Below, piece by piece: positions 27,169-35,663 of a DNA stretch of 64,000 bases; positions within the stretch are counted from its first letter, which is position 1; every line of letters starts with the position of its first letter. Both the position numbers and the translations under genes were made by a program. The DNA lies in contig NZ_VDMN01000004.1 of the NCBI RefSeq assembly GCF_006335145.1, positions 62,001 to 126,000 on the forward strand, read 5' to 3'. The notes under the pieces are model-generated. The model did not search any database. It was given only the letters and a program-made list of their open reading frames with translations, and had not been told where the DNA came from. Source of the stretch: Aliirhizobium smilacinae (lineage in GTDB: Bacteria; Pseudomonadota; Alphaproteobacteria; Rhizobiales; Rhizobiaceae).

Positions 27169-29751
27169 TTGAGTTACGATCGCTCCACAGTCGACCTTAC
27201 GAATTGCGACCGCGAGCCCATCCACATTCCGGGAACGATACAGCCGCATGGCGCGATGATCGTGCTGGGCGAAGATGGACTGGTTACCTTCGTTTCAGAC
27301 AATCTGGATAGCTTTCTCGGCGATACGAACCGGAATTATGTCGGAGCGGCGCTCGCCGATGTCGTTGGCGACAAGGTTTCGCACGATATTGCCAATGCGG
27401 TTGCGCGGGCTGGCCCCGGCCATATCGGCGGAGTCGTTTTGAAAGCCAGGCTTGCGGACGGCAGGCATGCAGCGGACATTACGGCGCATCGATATGAAGG
27501 GCGCACGTTCCTGGAGTTCGAGACCCCGGCTTCCGCCGACGACACGGAAGTCGCTTTGCATCTCACCCAATCGCTCGTGCGCCGCGTGGATGGCCTGAAG
27601 GACTTCGACAGCCTTTTCCGAGCCGTCGCACGTCTTGTACGGGCCATGCTCGGCTATGACCGCGTCATGGTCTATCGGTTCCTGCACAACGGTGCCGGCC
27701 GCGTCGTCGCCGAAGCCCGCGATCCTTCGCTGACCAGCTTTCTTGGCCAGCACTTCCCTGTTTCCGACATTCCGGTTCAGGCGCGAAAACTCTATGTGAA
27801 GAACTGGGTTCGGGTGATCGGTGACGCGTCGTTCGTGCCCGTTCCGCTGAAGCCGATGATCGCCGATGGCGAACCTCCGGTCGATTTGTCACATGCCCAC
27901 CTGCGCAGCGTCTCGCCGATCCATTGCGAATATCTCCGCAACATGGGGGTGGCTGCATCGATGTCGATTTCCATCGTCGTCGATGGCGAGCTCTGGGGAC
28001 TGATCGCCTGTCATCACAACACGCCGAAGCTGCTTTCCATCCCTCTGCGGGTCGCGACAGAACTGTTTGCCCAGTATTTCTCGCTTCACGTCGCAGCCAT
28101 CGAGCATCGCCAGCAAAAAGCAGCCGCCGTCGCCACCCGCAGCCGCCTCGATGCAATCATTTCAGGCGTCGATTCAAACGACCCGGTGGAATTCACGCTG
28201 CAGACCCGACTGCGGGAGTTCTCGTCACTGATCGCCAGTGACGGCGCGGGGCTTTGGTCGCGTGGTCAGTGGTTTTCCTTCGGCGTGGCACCGTCTGAGG
28301 CAGCGATACCGCAGCTAATCGAGATGGTCTCGGCGAAAGCCGGGAGAAACATCTGGGATACCCAGGACCTTCAGACCGAAGTCGGAGACCAGGACGAATA
28401 CGGCACACGTGTTGCCGGGCTGCTTGCCATTCCCATTTCTGTGTCTTCACAGGACTTTCTTGTCTTCTTCCGCAGCGAAGAAGCGCATCAGATCGAGTGG
28501 GCCGGTGAGCCGAGAAAAGCCGAAGATCTCACCGAAACAGGCATGCGTCTGTCGCCCCGCGGCAGTTTCGACACCTGGCGTGAAGATGTCCGTCACAAAT
28601 CCTTGCCTTGGACGAATGCCGACCTGGTGGTCGCCGATGCGATCCGCAGCTACGTCAGGGACGTCATGCTCTCCCATAACGACGCGACCGAGGAGCAGCG
28701 TGAAAAGAACGAAAAACAGCGCAATCTCCTGAACTCGGAAATGACTCACCGCGTAAAAAACATCCTCGCGCTGGTGAAGTCGATTGCGATCCAGACCGGT
28801 GCCAATGCCGAATCGGTGAACGACTATACCCAGTCGTTCGAAGGGCGGCTGCGAGCGCTCTCCTTTGCACATGACCAGTCCTTCTCAGGCACCGAAGGTG
28901 GGGAACTCCGCGGTCTGATCGACGCCGAGGCGGGAATGCACCGTTTCAGCAAGATGCCCGATCGCATCGTTGTTGACGGCAAGCCCGTGGGCCTGACCGG
29001 ACGCGCATTTGGCGTCTTCGCCCTGCTGTTACACGAGATGATGACCAACGCTGCCAAATATGGGAGCCTCTCGGTTCCTTCCGGCAAGCTCGAAATCTCA
29101 TGGCGGGTGACCGAAAACGGCGATTGCCATCTAAGCTGGGTCGAAAGCGGTGGTCCTGAAGTCGTTCCTCCAACACGGCGCGGCTTCGGTTCCAACCTTA
29201 TCGAGAAAACGATTTCCCATGATCTCGGCGGATCGGTAGAGATGATCTTCGCTCCCGAGGGCCTGAGATCGGCGATTGTTCTTCCGGCAAGTCACCTGCG
29301 AACCGTGTCGGAGCAGCATCAGGTTTCCCGTGAGACCACTGAGCTGGCCGAGCGTCCGCTGGATGGCCTTCGGGTTCTCCTTGTCGAGGATCAATCCCTG
29401 ATTGCAATGGATACCGAAGAGCTCCTGAGATCGCTCGGAGCCGAGGATGTTGCGGTGGCAGCGAATGTGGAGATAGCGCTTGGGATGATTTCGGCGGCTC
29501 CACCGGAATGCGCAGTTCTCGATCTCAACCTCGGGACCTCGACATCGGAGGATGCGGCCCGCGAACTGTCTCGCCTTGCCATCCCTTATGTGTTCGCAAC
29601 CGGATACCGCGATAGCAGCACGATTCCTGAAGGGTTCGAAGCCATCCCCGTGGTCCGCAAACCCGTGTCGGAAAAATCCCTGGCGGCGGCTATGAGCAAA
29701 GCGATCGACGCCGCGTCAAAGCAATCGCGAGCCGATATGGAGATAGATTAG
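27169..29751 (+). CDS. Bacteriophytochrome hybrid: PAS-GAF-PHY, HWE histidine kinase and receiver domain
   Basis: An 860-residue red/far-red photoreceptor. The PAS domain has a biliverdin-binding Cys at residue 13 (TNCDREPIHIPG). The GAF domain holds the FPVSDIP motif (Asp200) and the SHAHLRSVSPIHCEY segment. A PHY domain follows to about residue 505. The HWE kinase has its phospho-acceptor at His527 (THRVKNIL) and an N-box HEMMTNAAKYG. The receiver domain covers about 735-855 with Asp785. This order matches the bathy-type phytochrome Agp2/BphP2 of Agrobacterium. The start is TTG with an AGGA site 7 bases upstream. It is followed by a second HWE kinase and a response regulator. Confidence 0.93.
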   Translation: MSYDRSTVDLTNCDREPIHIPGTIQPHGAMIVLGEDGLVTFVSDNLDSFLGDTNRNYVGAALADVVGDKVSHDIANAVARAGPGHIGGVVLKARLADGRHAADITAHRYEGRTFLEFETPASADDTEVALHLTQSLVRRVDGLKDFDSLFRAVARLVRAMLGYDRVMVYRFLHNGAGRVVAEARDPSLTSFLGQHFPVSDIPVQARKLYVKNWVRVIGDASFVPVPLKPMIADGEPPVDLSHAHLRSVSPIHCEYLRNMGVAASMSISIVVDGELWGLIACHHNTPKLLSIPLRVATELFAQYFSLHVAAIEHRQQKAAAVATRSRLDAIISGVDSNDPVEFTLQTRLREFSSLIASDGAGLWSRGQWFSFGVAPSEAAIPQLIEMVSAKAGRNIWDTQDLQTEVGDQDEYGTRVAGLLAIPISVSSQDFLVFFRSEEAHQIEWAGEPRKAEDLTETGMRLSPRGSFDTWREDVRHKSLPWTNADLVVADAIRSYVRDVMLSHNDATEEQREKNEKQRNLLNSEMTHRVKNILALVKSIAIQTGANAESVNDYTQSFEGRLRALSFAHDQSFSGTEGGELRGLIDAEAGMHRFSKMPDRIVVDGKPVGLTGRAFGVFALLLHEMMTNAAKYGSLSVPSGKLEISWRVTENGDCHLSWVESGGPEVVPPTRRGFGSNLIEKTISHDLGGSVEMIFAPEGLRSAIVLPASHLRTVSEQHQVSRETTELAERPLDGLRVLLVEDQSLIAMDTEELLRSLGAEDVAVAANVEIALGMISAAPPECAVLDLNLGTSTSEDAARELSRLAIPYVFATGYRDSSTIPEGFEAIPVVRKPVSEKSLAAAMSKAIDAASKQSRADMEID

Positions 29752-29758
29752 AGTGTTC

Positions 29759-29784
29759 GGAACAACCGCGCCGTTTCAGTGGTT
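29759..29784 (+). promoter_or_regulatory. EcfG-like promoter upstream of the second HWE kinase
   Basis: GGAAC at 29759-29763, a 17-base spacer, then GGTT at 29781-29784. It begins 8 bases after the stop of the bacteriophytochrome gene and about 54 bases before the kinase start. Confidence 0.5.
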
Positions 29785-29837
29785 TAGCGCGGACCAGCGG
29801 CAAGCTGGCTGGTAAAGTAAGAAACAGAGGATCACAC

Positions 29838-31298
29838 ATGTCTTTGGCTAACCCGGATTGCGGTAAGCTTTTCCGCGATCTTGATTGGTCCGCGACACCG
29901 CTTGGAGCGCCAAACACCTGGAGCGTGGAGCTCAGAACGCTCACCAATGTCATGCTCGGATCGCTGCAGCCGATGCTGATCGTCTGGGGACCGGCGCAGA
30001 TAACGCTGTACAATGACGGTTATGCAGCCATGTGCGGGCAGCGGCATCCTTCAGCATTCGGACACCCATTCCGCGACCTCTGGCACGATATCTGGGATCA
30101 GGTCGAGCCGATCATATCGGCAGCCTATGCCGGACAGGGCACGTCGATGGACGACATCGAATTCGTCATGCACCGCAACGGATATCCCGAAGAAACGCAT
30201 TTTGCCTTTTCCTATACGCCGGTTCGTGATCCTTGGGGCACGGTGCTTGGCATGTTTTGCGCCTGTACAGAGCAGACCGCCTATGTCGCCGCGAGGAAGG
30301 CCGAACGGAGCCTCCGCGAACGCTTCGAGCGCGTGTTTGAATTGAACCCCGGCGGGATAGCAATTCTTTCGGGACCGGATCATGTCTTTCAGTATGCCAA
30401 TGAGGTCTATTATTCGATCATCGGAACAAGCCGCGAAATCATCGGGAAATCGGTCGCCGAAGCCGTTTCTGAGGTCGTACGGCAGGGCTATATCGACATC
30501 CTGGATGGCGTTTACCTGACCGGTACACCATTCGTAGCGAAAAACCTGGAAATCGAATTGAACCGCGGAGCAGCGGGCGAAAAGCAAAATCGTGTCATAG
30601 ACCTGGTGTATCAGCCGATGGTCGAGGACAATGGCCGAGTGAGCGGTATCCTCGTTCAGGCCCTGGATGTCACCGAACTGCGAGCCGAGCAGACAAAGCA
30701 GGAATTGCTGTCCCATGAATTGGGGCACCGCCTCAAAAACCAGCTTGCCATGGTGCAGGCAATCGCGTCCCAGACCCTCCGGAACTCAACCGATCTCACA
30801 AGCGCACGCGCCCGGCTTTCTGATCGGATAGCGGTGCTGAGCGCTGCCCATGACGTCGTTCTGCTTGGAGGAATTGGCGCATCTACGGTCACCCAGCTCG
30901 TCGACCAGATGCTATCCCTTCATGACGATGCGCTGAGCCCTCGGATCTCCGTTTCAGGAACAGATATCAAGGTCGGCACCCGCCCTTCTCTGTCCCTCGC
31001 CCTGATCCTCCACGAGCTGGCGACCAATGCGATCAAGTACGGCGCCTTGTCGACGCCCGAGGGGCGGATTGCAATCGGCTGGGAGGTGGCAGGACCAAAG
31101 TCAGATCGTTTTAAACTGGTCTGGACCGAAACCGGAGGGCCGCCCGCCCACGAACCACGAAATGCGGGTTCCGGAATGAGGCTTGTGAATGCAGGTCTAA
31201 ACGGGACTGCCGACTGCAAAGTTACATTCTCATTCGAACCGCAGGGATTGGTATTCGTCATCGACGCCGACCTTGAAGGTTTCCAGAGGGAACATTGA
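29838..31298 (+). CDS. PAS-domain HWE-family sensor histidine kinase
   Basis: A 486-residue soluble sensor kinase with no transmembrane segments. Two PAS-like domains cover about residues 30-150 and 165-285. The HWE kinase domain has His297 in HELGHRLKNQLAMVQ, N-box HELATNAIKYGALS, and the WTETGGP motif that defines the family. HWE kinases often feed the PhyR-NepR-EcfG general stress pathway. Its TGA overlaps the ATG of the response regulator (TGATG), so the two are a translationally coupled pair. The signal sensed by the PAS domains is unknown. Confidence 0.92.
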   Translation: MSLANPDCGKLFRDLDWSATPLGAPNTWSVELRTLTNVMLGSLQPMLIVWGPAQITLYNDGYAAMCGQRHPSAFGHPFRDLWHDIWDQVEPIISAAYAGQGTSMDDIEFVMHRNGYPEETHFAFSYTPVRDPWGTVLGMFCACTEQTAYVAARKAERSLRERFERVFELNPGGIAILSGPDHVFQYANEVYYSIIGTSREIIGKSVAEAVSEVVRQGYIDILDGVYLTGTPFVAKNLEIELNRGAAGEKQNRVIDLVYQPMVEDNGRVSGILVQALDVTELRAEQTKQELLSHELGHRLKNQLAMVQAIASQTLRNSTDLTSARARLSDRIAVLSAAHDVVLLGGIGASTVTQLVDQMLSLHDDALSPRISVSGTDIKVGTRPSLSLALILHELATNAIKYGALSTPEGRIAIGWEVAGPKSDRFKLVWTETGGPPAHEPRNAGSGMRLVNAGLNGTADCKVTFSFEPQGLVFVIDADLEGFQREH

Positions 31299-31669
31299 TG
31301 GATCAGCATCCTATTCTCTTGGTCGAGGACGATGGCCTGATCCGAATGGATTTGGCGGACGTTTTGAGCGACTGCGGCTTTGATGTTCTTGAGGCCGCAA
31401 ACGCGGATCAGGCGCTTGCGCTGCTTGAGTCTGAAACGACGGTGAGAGCTTTGTTGACAGACATCGACATGCCAGGCTCGATGAACGGCATAAAGCTGGC
31501 GAACCTCACAGCGTCGCGCTGGCCCGAATGTAGGATCATCGTCATATCAGGGCGTTACTCGCCAGAACAGGGAAAGCTCCCCGATGGTGCGCGTTTCCTC
31601 TCCAAGCCGATTTCCGAGCACCAGCTGAGTTGCATGCTGGCCGAACTTGGCGTGATCGCATCCGAATAA
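31298..31669 (+). CDS. Single-domain response regulator (CheY-like)
   Basis: A 123-residue receiver domain only, with acidic pocket E10-D11-D12, phospho-acceptor Asp55 (LLTDIDMPG) and the switch Lys in FLSKPIS near residue 103. There is no output domain. It probably acts as a phosphate relay or sink for the kinase just upstream, to whose stop codon its ATG is fused; a GAGGGA ribosome site lies inside the kinase gene. A TTG one codon upstream is in frame but unlikely. Similar single-domain regulators interact with HWE kinases in the general stress response. Confidence 0.92.
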   Translation: MDQHPILLVEDDGLIRMDLADVLSDCGFDVLEAANADQALALLESETTVRALLTDIDMPGSMNGIKLANLTASRWPECRIIVISGRYSPEQGKLPDGARFLSKPISEHQLSCMLAELGVIASE

Positions 31670-31862
31670 CGATATGACCAGAACGAGCCAATCTTTTGCA
31701 ATGTTCGTTCCGCAGACTGCGACTGCAGCCCCTTATGCCGATGATCACAGCCGCGGTGAAGCGCCGGTTTTTCTTAGACAAGCGCATATCCTATCATCGC
31801 CATGTCTTGGCCTAAGGCGACGGAGTTTTTTCCCTTATTGAGGATCGCACCGCCGTTGCTGT

Positions 31863-32085
31863 TCACATCCTGACCATCGCGGTGCCGCCGCCATAGTGGT
31901 CCTTTGGTGTCGTACCTTCGAAGACGCCATCGAGTTCCAGTCGAAGGTCGTATGTAATCGTGTCGCGTCATGTTTCTGATAACGAAACGAAGCCGATTTG
32001 ACGACTTCACCGTGACGTTGCCTGACGGCTCTTCAGTTTTCCTGAAATCGCGTTTCCCTTGATATGTCGAAAGCTCGCGGGACAT
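31863..32085 (-). pseudogene. Decayed LigD-type 3'-phosphoesterase (PE) domain gene
   Basis: The first frame from ATG 32085 reads a LigD-like N-terminus (TYQGKRDFRKTEEPSG, then RLRFVI). At about 31951-31956 the homology jumps to the next frame, which reads ITYDLRLELDGV, the core PE motif (normally LHYDLRLELDGV). It runs straight into FEGTTPKDHYGGGTAMV and a stop. The roughly 40 residues normally between LDGV and the PxxxYGGGT loop are absent. So the gene carries a frameshift, an internal deletion and a premature end. PE domains clean 3' ends during bacterial non-homologous end joining. The original may have been a free-standing PE protein or a full LigD. Confidence 0.75.
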
Positions 32086-32177
32086 GGCGCGCTACCGGCC
32101 AGCACCAATATTCTCGCCATCGCGATTCATCCCCGCACCGCGGCATTTACATGCTGCCTTTACTACGCCAGCCCGTC

Positions 32178-32202
32178 GGAACCCGTTCGCATCCACCGCG
32201 TT
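32178..32202 (+). promoter_or_regulatory. EcfG promoter of the BacA/SbmA-like transporter unit
   Basis: GGAAC at 32178-32182, a 16-base spacer, then CGTT at 32199-32202: an exact match to the EcfG consensus. The predicted transcription start would fall at about 32209, inside the hairpin described next. Confidence 0.75.
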
Positions 32203-32204
32203 AA

Positions 32205-32234
32205 TTTGAACCTCACGCGACCGTGAGGTTCAAA
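32205..32234 (+). promoter_or_regulatory. 13-bp perfect hairpin in the leader of the next gene
   Basis: TTTGAACCTCACG (32205-32217) and CGTGAGGTTCAAA (32222-32234) form a perfect stem with a CGAC loop. The 3' arm includes the GTGAGG that would serve as ribosome site for the ORF at 32239, so the hairpin could mask it in the mRNA. It could instead be a repressor-binding palindrome or a 5' stabilising stem. Confidence 0.55.
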
Positions 32235-32238
32235 ATGG

Positions 32239-32424
32239 ATGTCGTGCATGACGCAAGCGGTTTACCTCTCCACAGACCCCTCCAGATTTCCAACGCACCG
32301 AAAGCCTGAGCCTTGTTTGATCGACAAGGCCGGCTCACCTGGCTGCGTCAGATTGACGAACTGCGATGCCGAAGAACTGGCTGGCATGGTCAAGCAAGGC
32401 GTCGCTGCCAAGTTCTTCGACTGA
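32239..32424 (+). CDS. Small hypothetical protein (61 aa)
   Basis: A 61-residue reading frame (MSCMTQAVYLSTDPSR..., ending GVAAKFFD). It contains no membrane segment and has three Cys. The C-terminal half (AEELAGMVKQGV) looks helical. It sits between an EcfG promoter and the ABC transporter gene, with GAGG 10 bases upstream of the ATG; a second ATG three codons in is also possible. No family recognised; coding status uncertain. Confidence 0.45.
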   Translation: MSCMTQAVYLSTDPSRFPTHRKPEPCLIDKAGSPGCVRLTNCDAEELAGMVKQGVAAKFFD

Positions 32425-32464
32425 AGGCCTGATAAGGCGCAATGATCTCAAAGGAGAGCCGAAT

Positions 32465-34336
32465 TTGACGTCCACGGCCGAGCCCCTTCCCGACATCGTC
32501 GAGACAAGTCCGCATCTGACGCCCGAAGAGCTTGAGCATGCGCGCAAGAAATATCTGTTGAAGCGCTTCTGGATCAGCGCGCGCGGCTATTGGAGCCGTC
32601 ACGGTGACCGTTTCGCCTGGCCATGCTCTATCGGTTTGCTTATCCTGATCGGGACCAATGTCGGCTTTCAATACGGCATCAATGTCTGGAACCGCGAGAT
32701 CTTCGATGCCATCGAGCAGCGGAACGCTGCAACGGTCTATCACCTGGGCACCATCTTCCCGTTTTTGGTACTGGGCAGCGTCGCTCTTGTCACCATACAG
32801 GTCTTCGTTCGGATGATGATCCAGCGCCGCTGGCGCTCCTGGCTCACCAAAGCTCTGATCGCACGTTGGCTCGACCACGGTCGTTATTATCAGCTCAACC
32901 TCATCGGTGGGGACCATCAGAACCCCGAGGCCCGTATCTCCGAAGATATGCGCATCGCAACGGAATCCCCGGTCGATTTCGTCTCCGGGGTGATTTCGGC
33001 ATTTGTCTCTGCCTCCACCTTTATCGTCGTCCTGTGGACCATCGGTGGTGCACTGACGCTCCCGATTGCAGGGACCTATATCACCATTCCGGGCTTCCTG
33101 GTCGTGGCCGCGGTCATCTACGCCATCGTAACATCCGGGTCGATTGCCTTCATTGCCCGCAATTTTGTCCAGATTTCTGAAGTCAAGAACCAGGTCGAGG
33201 CCGAATTCCGCTATTCGTTGACGCGTGTGCGCGAAAATGGCGAAAGTATCGCTCTGCTCGGCGGCGAAGAAGAAGAACGAAACGAACTCGACAGGTCGTT
33301 TAAAAACGTGCGCCAGCAATGGCGCCTTCTCGCCCATCAATATATGCGCACGACGCTTGTGTCTCACGGCTCGATGCTGATCGCCCCGGTGGTGCCGGTG
33401 CTTCTCTGCGCACCAAAATTCCTCGATGGCAGCATGTCGCTCGGGGAAGTGATGCAGGCCGCTTCGGCCTTCACCATCGTCCAGACGGCATTCGGCTGGC
33501 TGGTGGACAACTATCCTCGCCTTGCTGACTGGAATGCCTGCGCCCGTCGCGTGGCATCGCTGATGATGTCTCTCGACGGATTGGAGCGGGCCGAACAGAG
33601 CGAAACTGTCGGACGCATTCAACGTGGCGAAACAAGTGGCGAGACGATGCTCAGCCTCAAGGACCTGTCCGTTTCGTTGGGCGACGGGACTGCCGTCGTC
33701 AAGGAAACGGAAGTGGATATCGAATCCGGCGAACGGGTACTGGTTTCCGGAGAGTCGGGCTCTGGCAAGAGTACGCTCGTCCGCGCAATATCGGGCCTAT
33801 GGCCGTGGGGCGGAGGAAGCGTCAACTTCCGTCAGGACGCCAGCCTCTTCATGCTTCCGCAAAAGCCTTACATCCCGTCAGGAACCTTGCGCCGCGCCGT
33901 CGCCTACCCGCATGGCGTAGACGATTGGTCCGTTGAGGAGATGAAGGCAGCCTTGGATAAGGTCGGCCTCGGTCATCTCAACGAGAAGCTTGAGGACGAT
34001 GCCCCCTGGGACCATACGCTTTCCGGCGGCGAGAAGCAGCGTCTCGCATTTGCGCGCCTCTTGCTTCAACGCCCTGAAATCGTCGTCATGGATGAGGCAA
34101 CGTCGGCTCTGGATGACAAGAGTCAGGACGCCATCATGCAGATGCTGACGGATGACCTACCTGATGTCACCATTGTCAGTGTTGGTCATCGCGCGGAGCT
34201 GGAAGCGTTTCACAGTCGCAAGATCACGCTGGAAAAACGCGACGGCGGTGCAAGACTGGTAAGCGATGTGGATCTCATTCCACAGGCCCGGAAACGCAAG
34301 GGGTTGTCACGGTTCTTGCCGAAAACTGTCCGATAG
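32465..34336 (+). CDS. BacA/SbmA-like ABC transporter, fused permease and ATPase
   Basis: A 623-residue ABC half-transporter of the YddA/BclA type. An SbmA/BacA-like membrane domain covers about residues 30-400 (NVWNREIFDAIEQRN; NPEARISEDM). An ATPase domain follows, with Walker A SGESGSGKST near 428-437, signature LSGGEKQRLAFARL and Walker B VVMDEATSALDD near 543. Relatives import or protect against peptides and very-long-chain fatty acids; in Bradyrhizobium BclA protects against plant NCR peptides. The start is a TTG with AGGAG 8 bases upstream; the open frame extends further but overlaps the small ORF. Preceded by an EcfG promoter. Confidence 0.9.
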   Translation: MTSTAEPLPDIVETSPHLTPEELEHARKKYLLKRFWISARGYWSRHGDRFAWPCSIGLLILIGTNVGFQYGINVWNREIFDAIEQRNAATVYHLGTIFPFLVLGSVALVTIQVFVRMMIQRRWRSWLTKALIARWLDHGRYYQLNLIGGDHQNPEARISEDMRIATESPVDFVSGVISAFVSASTFIVVLWTIGGALTLPIAGTYITIPGFLVVAAVIYAIVTSGSIAFIARNFVQISEVKNQVEAEFRYSLTRVRENGESIALLGGEEEERNELDRSFKNVRQQWRLLAHQYMRTTLVSHGSMLIAPVVPVLLCAPKFLDGSMSLGEVMQAASAFTIVQTAFGWLVDNYPRLADWNACARRVASLMMSLDGLERAEQSETVGRIQRGETSGETMLSLKDLSVSLGDGTAVVKETEVDIESGERVLVSGESGSGKSTLVRAISGLWPWGGGSVNFRQDASLFMLPQKPYIPSGTLRRAVAYPHGVDDWSVEEMKAALDKVGLGHLNEKLEDDAPWDHTLSGGEKQRLAFARLLLQRPEIVVMDEATSALDDKSQDAIMQMLTDDLPDVTIVSVGHRAELEAFHSRKITLEKRDGGARLVSDVDLIPQARKRKGLSRFLPKTVR

Positions 34337-34478
34337 CCCTTCAGTCACCGCGAGCCTGACCGCGTAGCGGAGAATCTGGCGGTCTTCGGCTCGCTACGCT
34401 TGAAGAATAGGTTGTTTGCGACGGAACAAAACACCCACTGCGCGATTATGAGACGCATCTCGGAAGGAGGATACGCCG

Positions 34479-34733
34479 ATGATGAATATTCATGATTGGC
34501 TTGACGCGAAAATAAGCGAACGACGCCCCAAAGTGGTCGCCATGCCCGGCTCGTCTGGTGACTTCGAGCACTCTGAGCAGTTCGTCGGTGAGGCGCTTGC
34601 GTTAAAGCTCGCAGCGCTTGCGGATGGTTTTTCGGAGAACGAACTGATCGATGCCTGTGACGGCGATGTCGTGGAATTCGTGATGTGCCGCCAGAATCAT
34701 CTCATTCATCTGGAAGCGGCGGATCGTCATTGA
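34479..34733 (+). CDS. Small hypothetical protein (84 aa)
   Basis: An 84-residue soluble acidic protein (MMNIHDWLDAKISERRP..., ending LEAADRH). A strong GGAGG site is 8 bases before the ATG. Predicted mostly helical with no known motif: a region ALKLAALADGFSENELIDACDGDVVEFV resembles short helix-turn segments but not a recognised DNA-binding fold. A weak EcfG-like element (GGAAC-N16-GATT at 34423-34447) lies upstream. Function unknown. Confidence 0.7.
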   Translation: MMNIHDWLDAKISERRPKVVAMPGSSGDFEHSEQFVGEALALKLAALADGFSENELIDACDGDVVEFVMCRQNHLIHLEAADRH

Positions 34734-34773
34734 TACCGCTCACCGCCGCGCAAATCTTCAGATGAGAGAAAAC

Positions 34774-34929
34774 ATGAGCACCGGAAAAACTGCACGCTCC
34801 AGAATGTATGCGTTTGTGAAGGTCATCTTTGTGTCGGGCCTGATGCTGGCCGGCTATTATACCGTTTTCAAGACACCAGGAGAGACCAAGGACTCTCCCA
34901 CTTCTGAAGTCGTCAATCCACGATCATAA
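34774..34929 (+). CDS. Small single-pass membrane protein (51 aa)
   Basis: A 51-residue protein beginning MSTGKTARSRMYAFVK. One hydrophobic helix covers about residues 13-29 (YAFVKVIFVSGLMLAGYY) with a short hydrophilic tail ending VVNPRS. The basic residues before the helix suggest the N-terminus is cytoplasmic. It begins 40 bases after the 84-residue gene and is probably cotranscribed. The ribosome site is weak (GAGAGAA). No family recognised. Confidence 0.55.
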   Translation: MSTGKTARSRMYAFVKVIFVSGLMLAGYYTVFKTPGETKDSPTSEVVNPRS

Positions 34930-35402
34930 CTCGTAAGCAAAAGACCTCGCTTTGGTTTTATCGAGCGATAACCAGGTTTTGCCCGACTTTTTCCAAGTTG
35001 GAATTTTTCTCGGTTGTGCTTTTGGAACCCACCACCATACAAGCTCGTTTCAACTCGGATCCAGTTTCCTGTATGGATCTAGGCGGCTGCTCGTGACCCC
35101 ACAGCAGCCGCTTGATTTTACGGCGCGCAAGATGCCAAGGCGGGGGCCTCGCGGTGAGGAAAACAGCCGCTCCCACATGCAAGGGCCACGCGTCGTCTGG
35201 CATTGTTTCGACGATTGACGAAACTGTATGGGCCGGGCCGGTCTACCGGAACATCCAAACCACTAAATAAAAGGAGACGGCATCACTGCCGCCTCGGATC
35301 TCTTTGGTCGAATTCAGTATTTCGCCGCGTTATTGGCGCGATTGCCAGCGGTCCGTGCGGCACCGACAGTGTCGGCTTAATCTTGGCCTATGTAACGTCT
35401 AC
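34930..35402. other. Intergenic stretch before csbD
   Basis: No gene is supported on either strand. The only feature I see is the hairpin at 35266-35295, which points at csbD. The rest has no strong repeat or coding signal. Confidence 0.5.
35266..35295 (-). terminator. Probable terminator of csbD
   Basis: On the minus strand GAGGCGGCA/TGCCGTCTC form a 9-bp stem (one G-T pair) with a 4-base loop, followed by CTTTTATTT. It lies 108 bases after the csbD stop. Confidence 0.65.
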
Positions 35403-35594
35403 TCAGGACTTGCCGACGACGCTTTGGGCGGCGCCCTTGATGTGGCCTTTGGCCTGTTGGGCATCGCCCTTGGCCTCCTGTGCCGCGCCTTTTGCCTGCG
35501 TCTCATGGCTACCGGTTGCCTTGCCGACACCCTGCTTGGCTTTTCCGGCAAGCTCGTTGGCCTTGCCTGAAATCTTGTCTGCTGTGCTACCCAT
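35403..35594 (-). CDS. CsbD family stress protein
   Basis: A 63-residue hydrophilic protein of the CsbD/YjbJ family: MGSTADKISGKANELAGKAK, then repeated Ala/Lys/Gly/Gln segments (QAKGAAQEAKGDAQQAKGH). Members are abundant general stress proteins with no known enzymatic role and a partly disordered helical character. I chose the Met at 35594, preceded by AGGGAG; the longer frame upstream reads through the promoter. A good EcfG promoter lies 45 bases upstream. Confidence 0.9.
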   Translation of the reverse strand: MGSTADKISGKANELAGKAKQGVGKATGSHETQAKGAAQEAKGDAQQAKGHIKGAAQSVVGKS

Positions 35595-35638
35595 GATGAA
35601 TTCTCCCTTGCGAAGCGGATTTGCTTCGTCGGGTACCC

Positions 35639-35663
35639 AACAGATGCAACAGCCTTTCGTTCC
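35639..35663 (-). promoter_or_regulatory. EcfG-like promoter of csbD
   Basis: GGAAC at 35663-35659, a 16-base spacer, then TGTT at 35642-35639. The GGAAC is half of a perfect 18-bp palindrome (35659-35676) whose other half could serve the transglutaminase gene. Confidence 0.7.
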
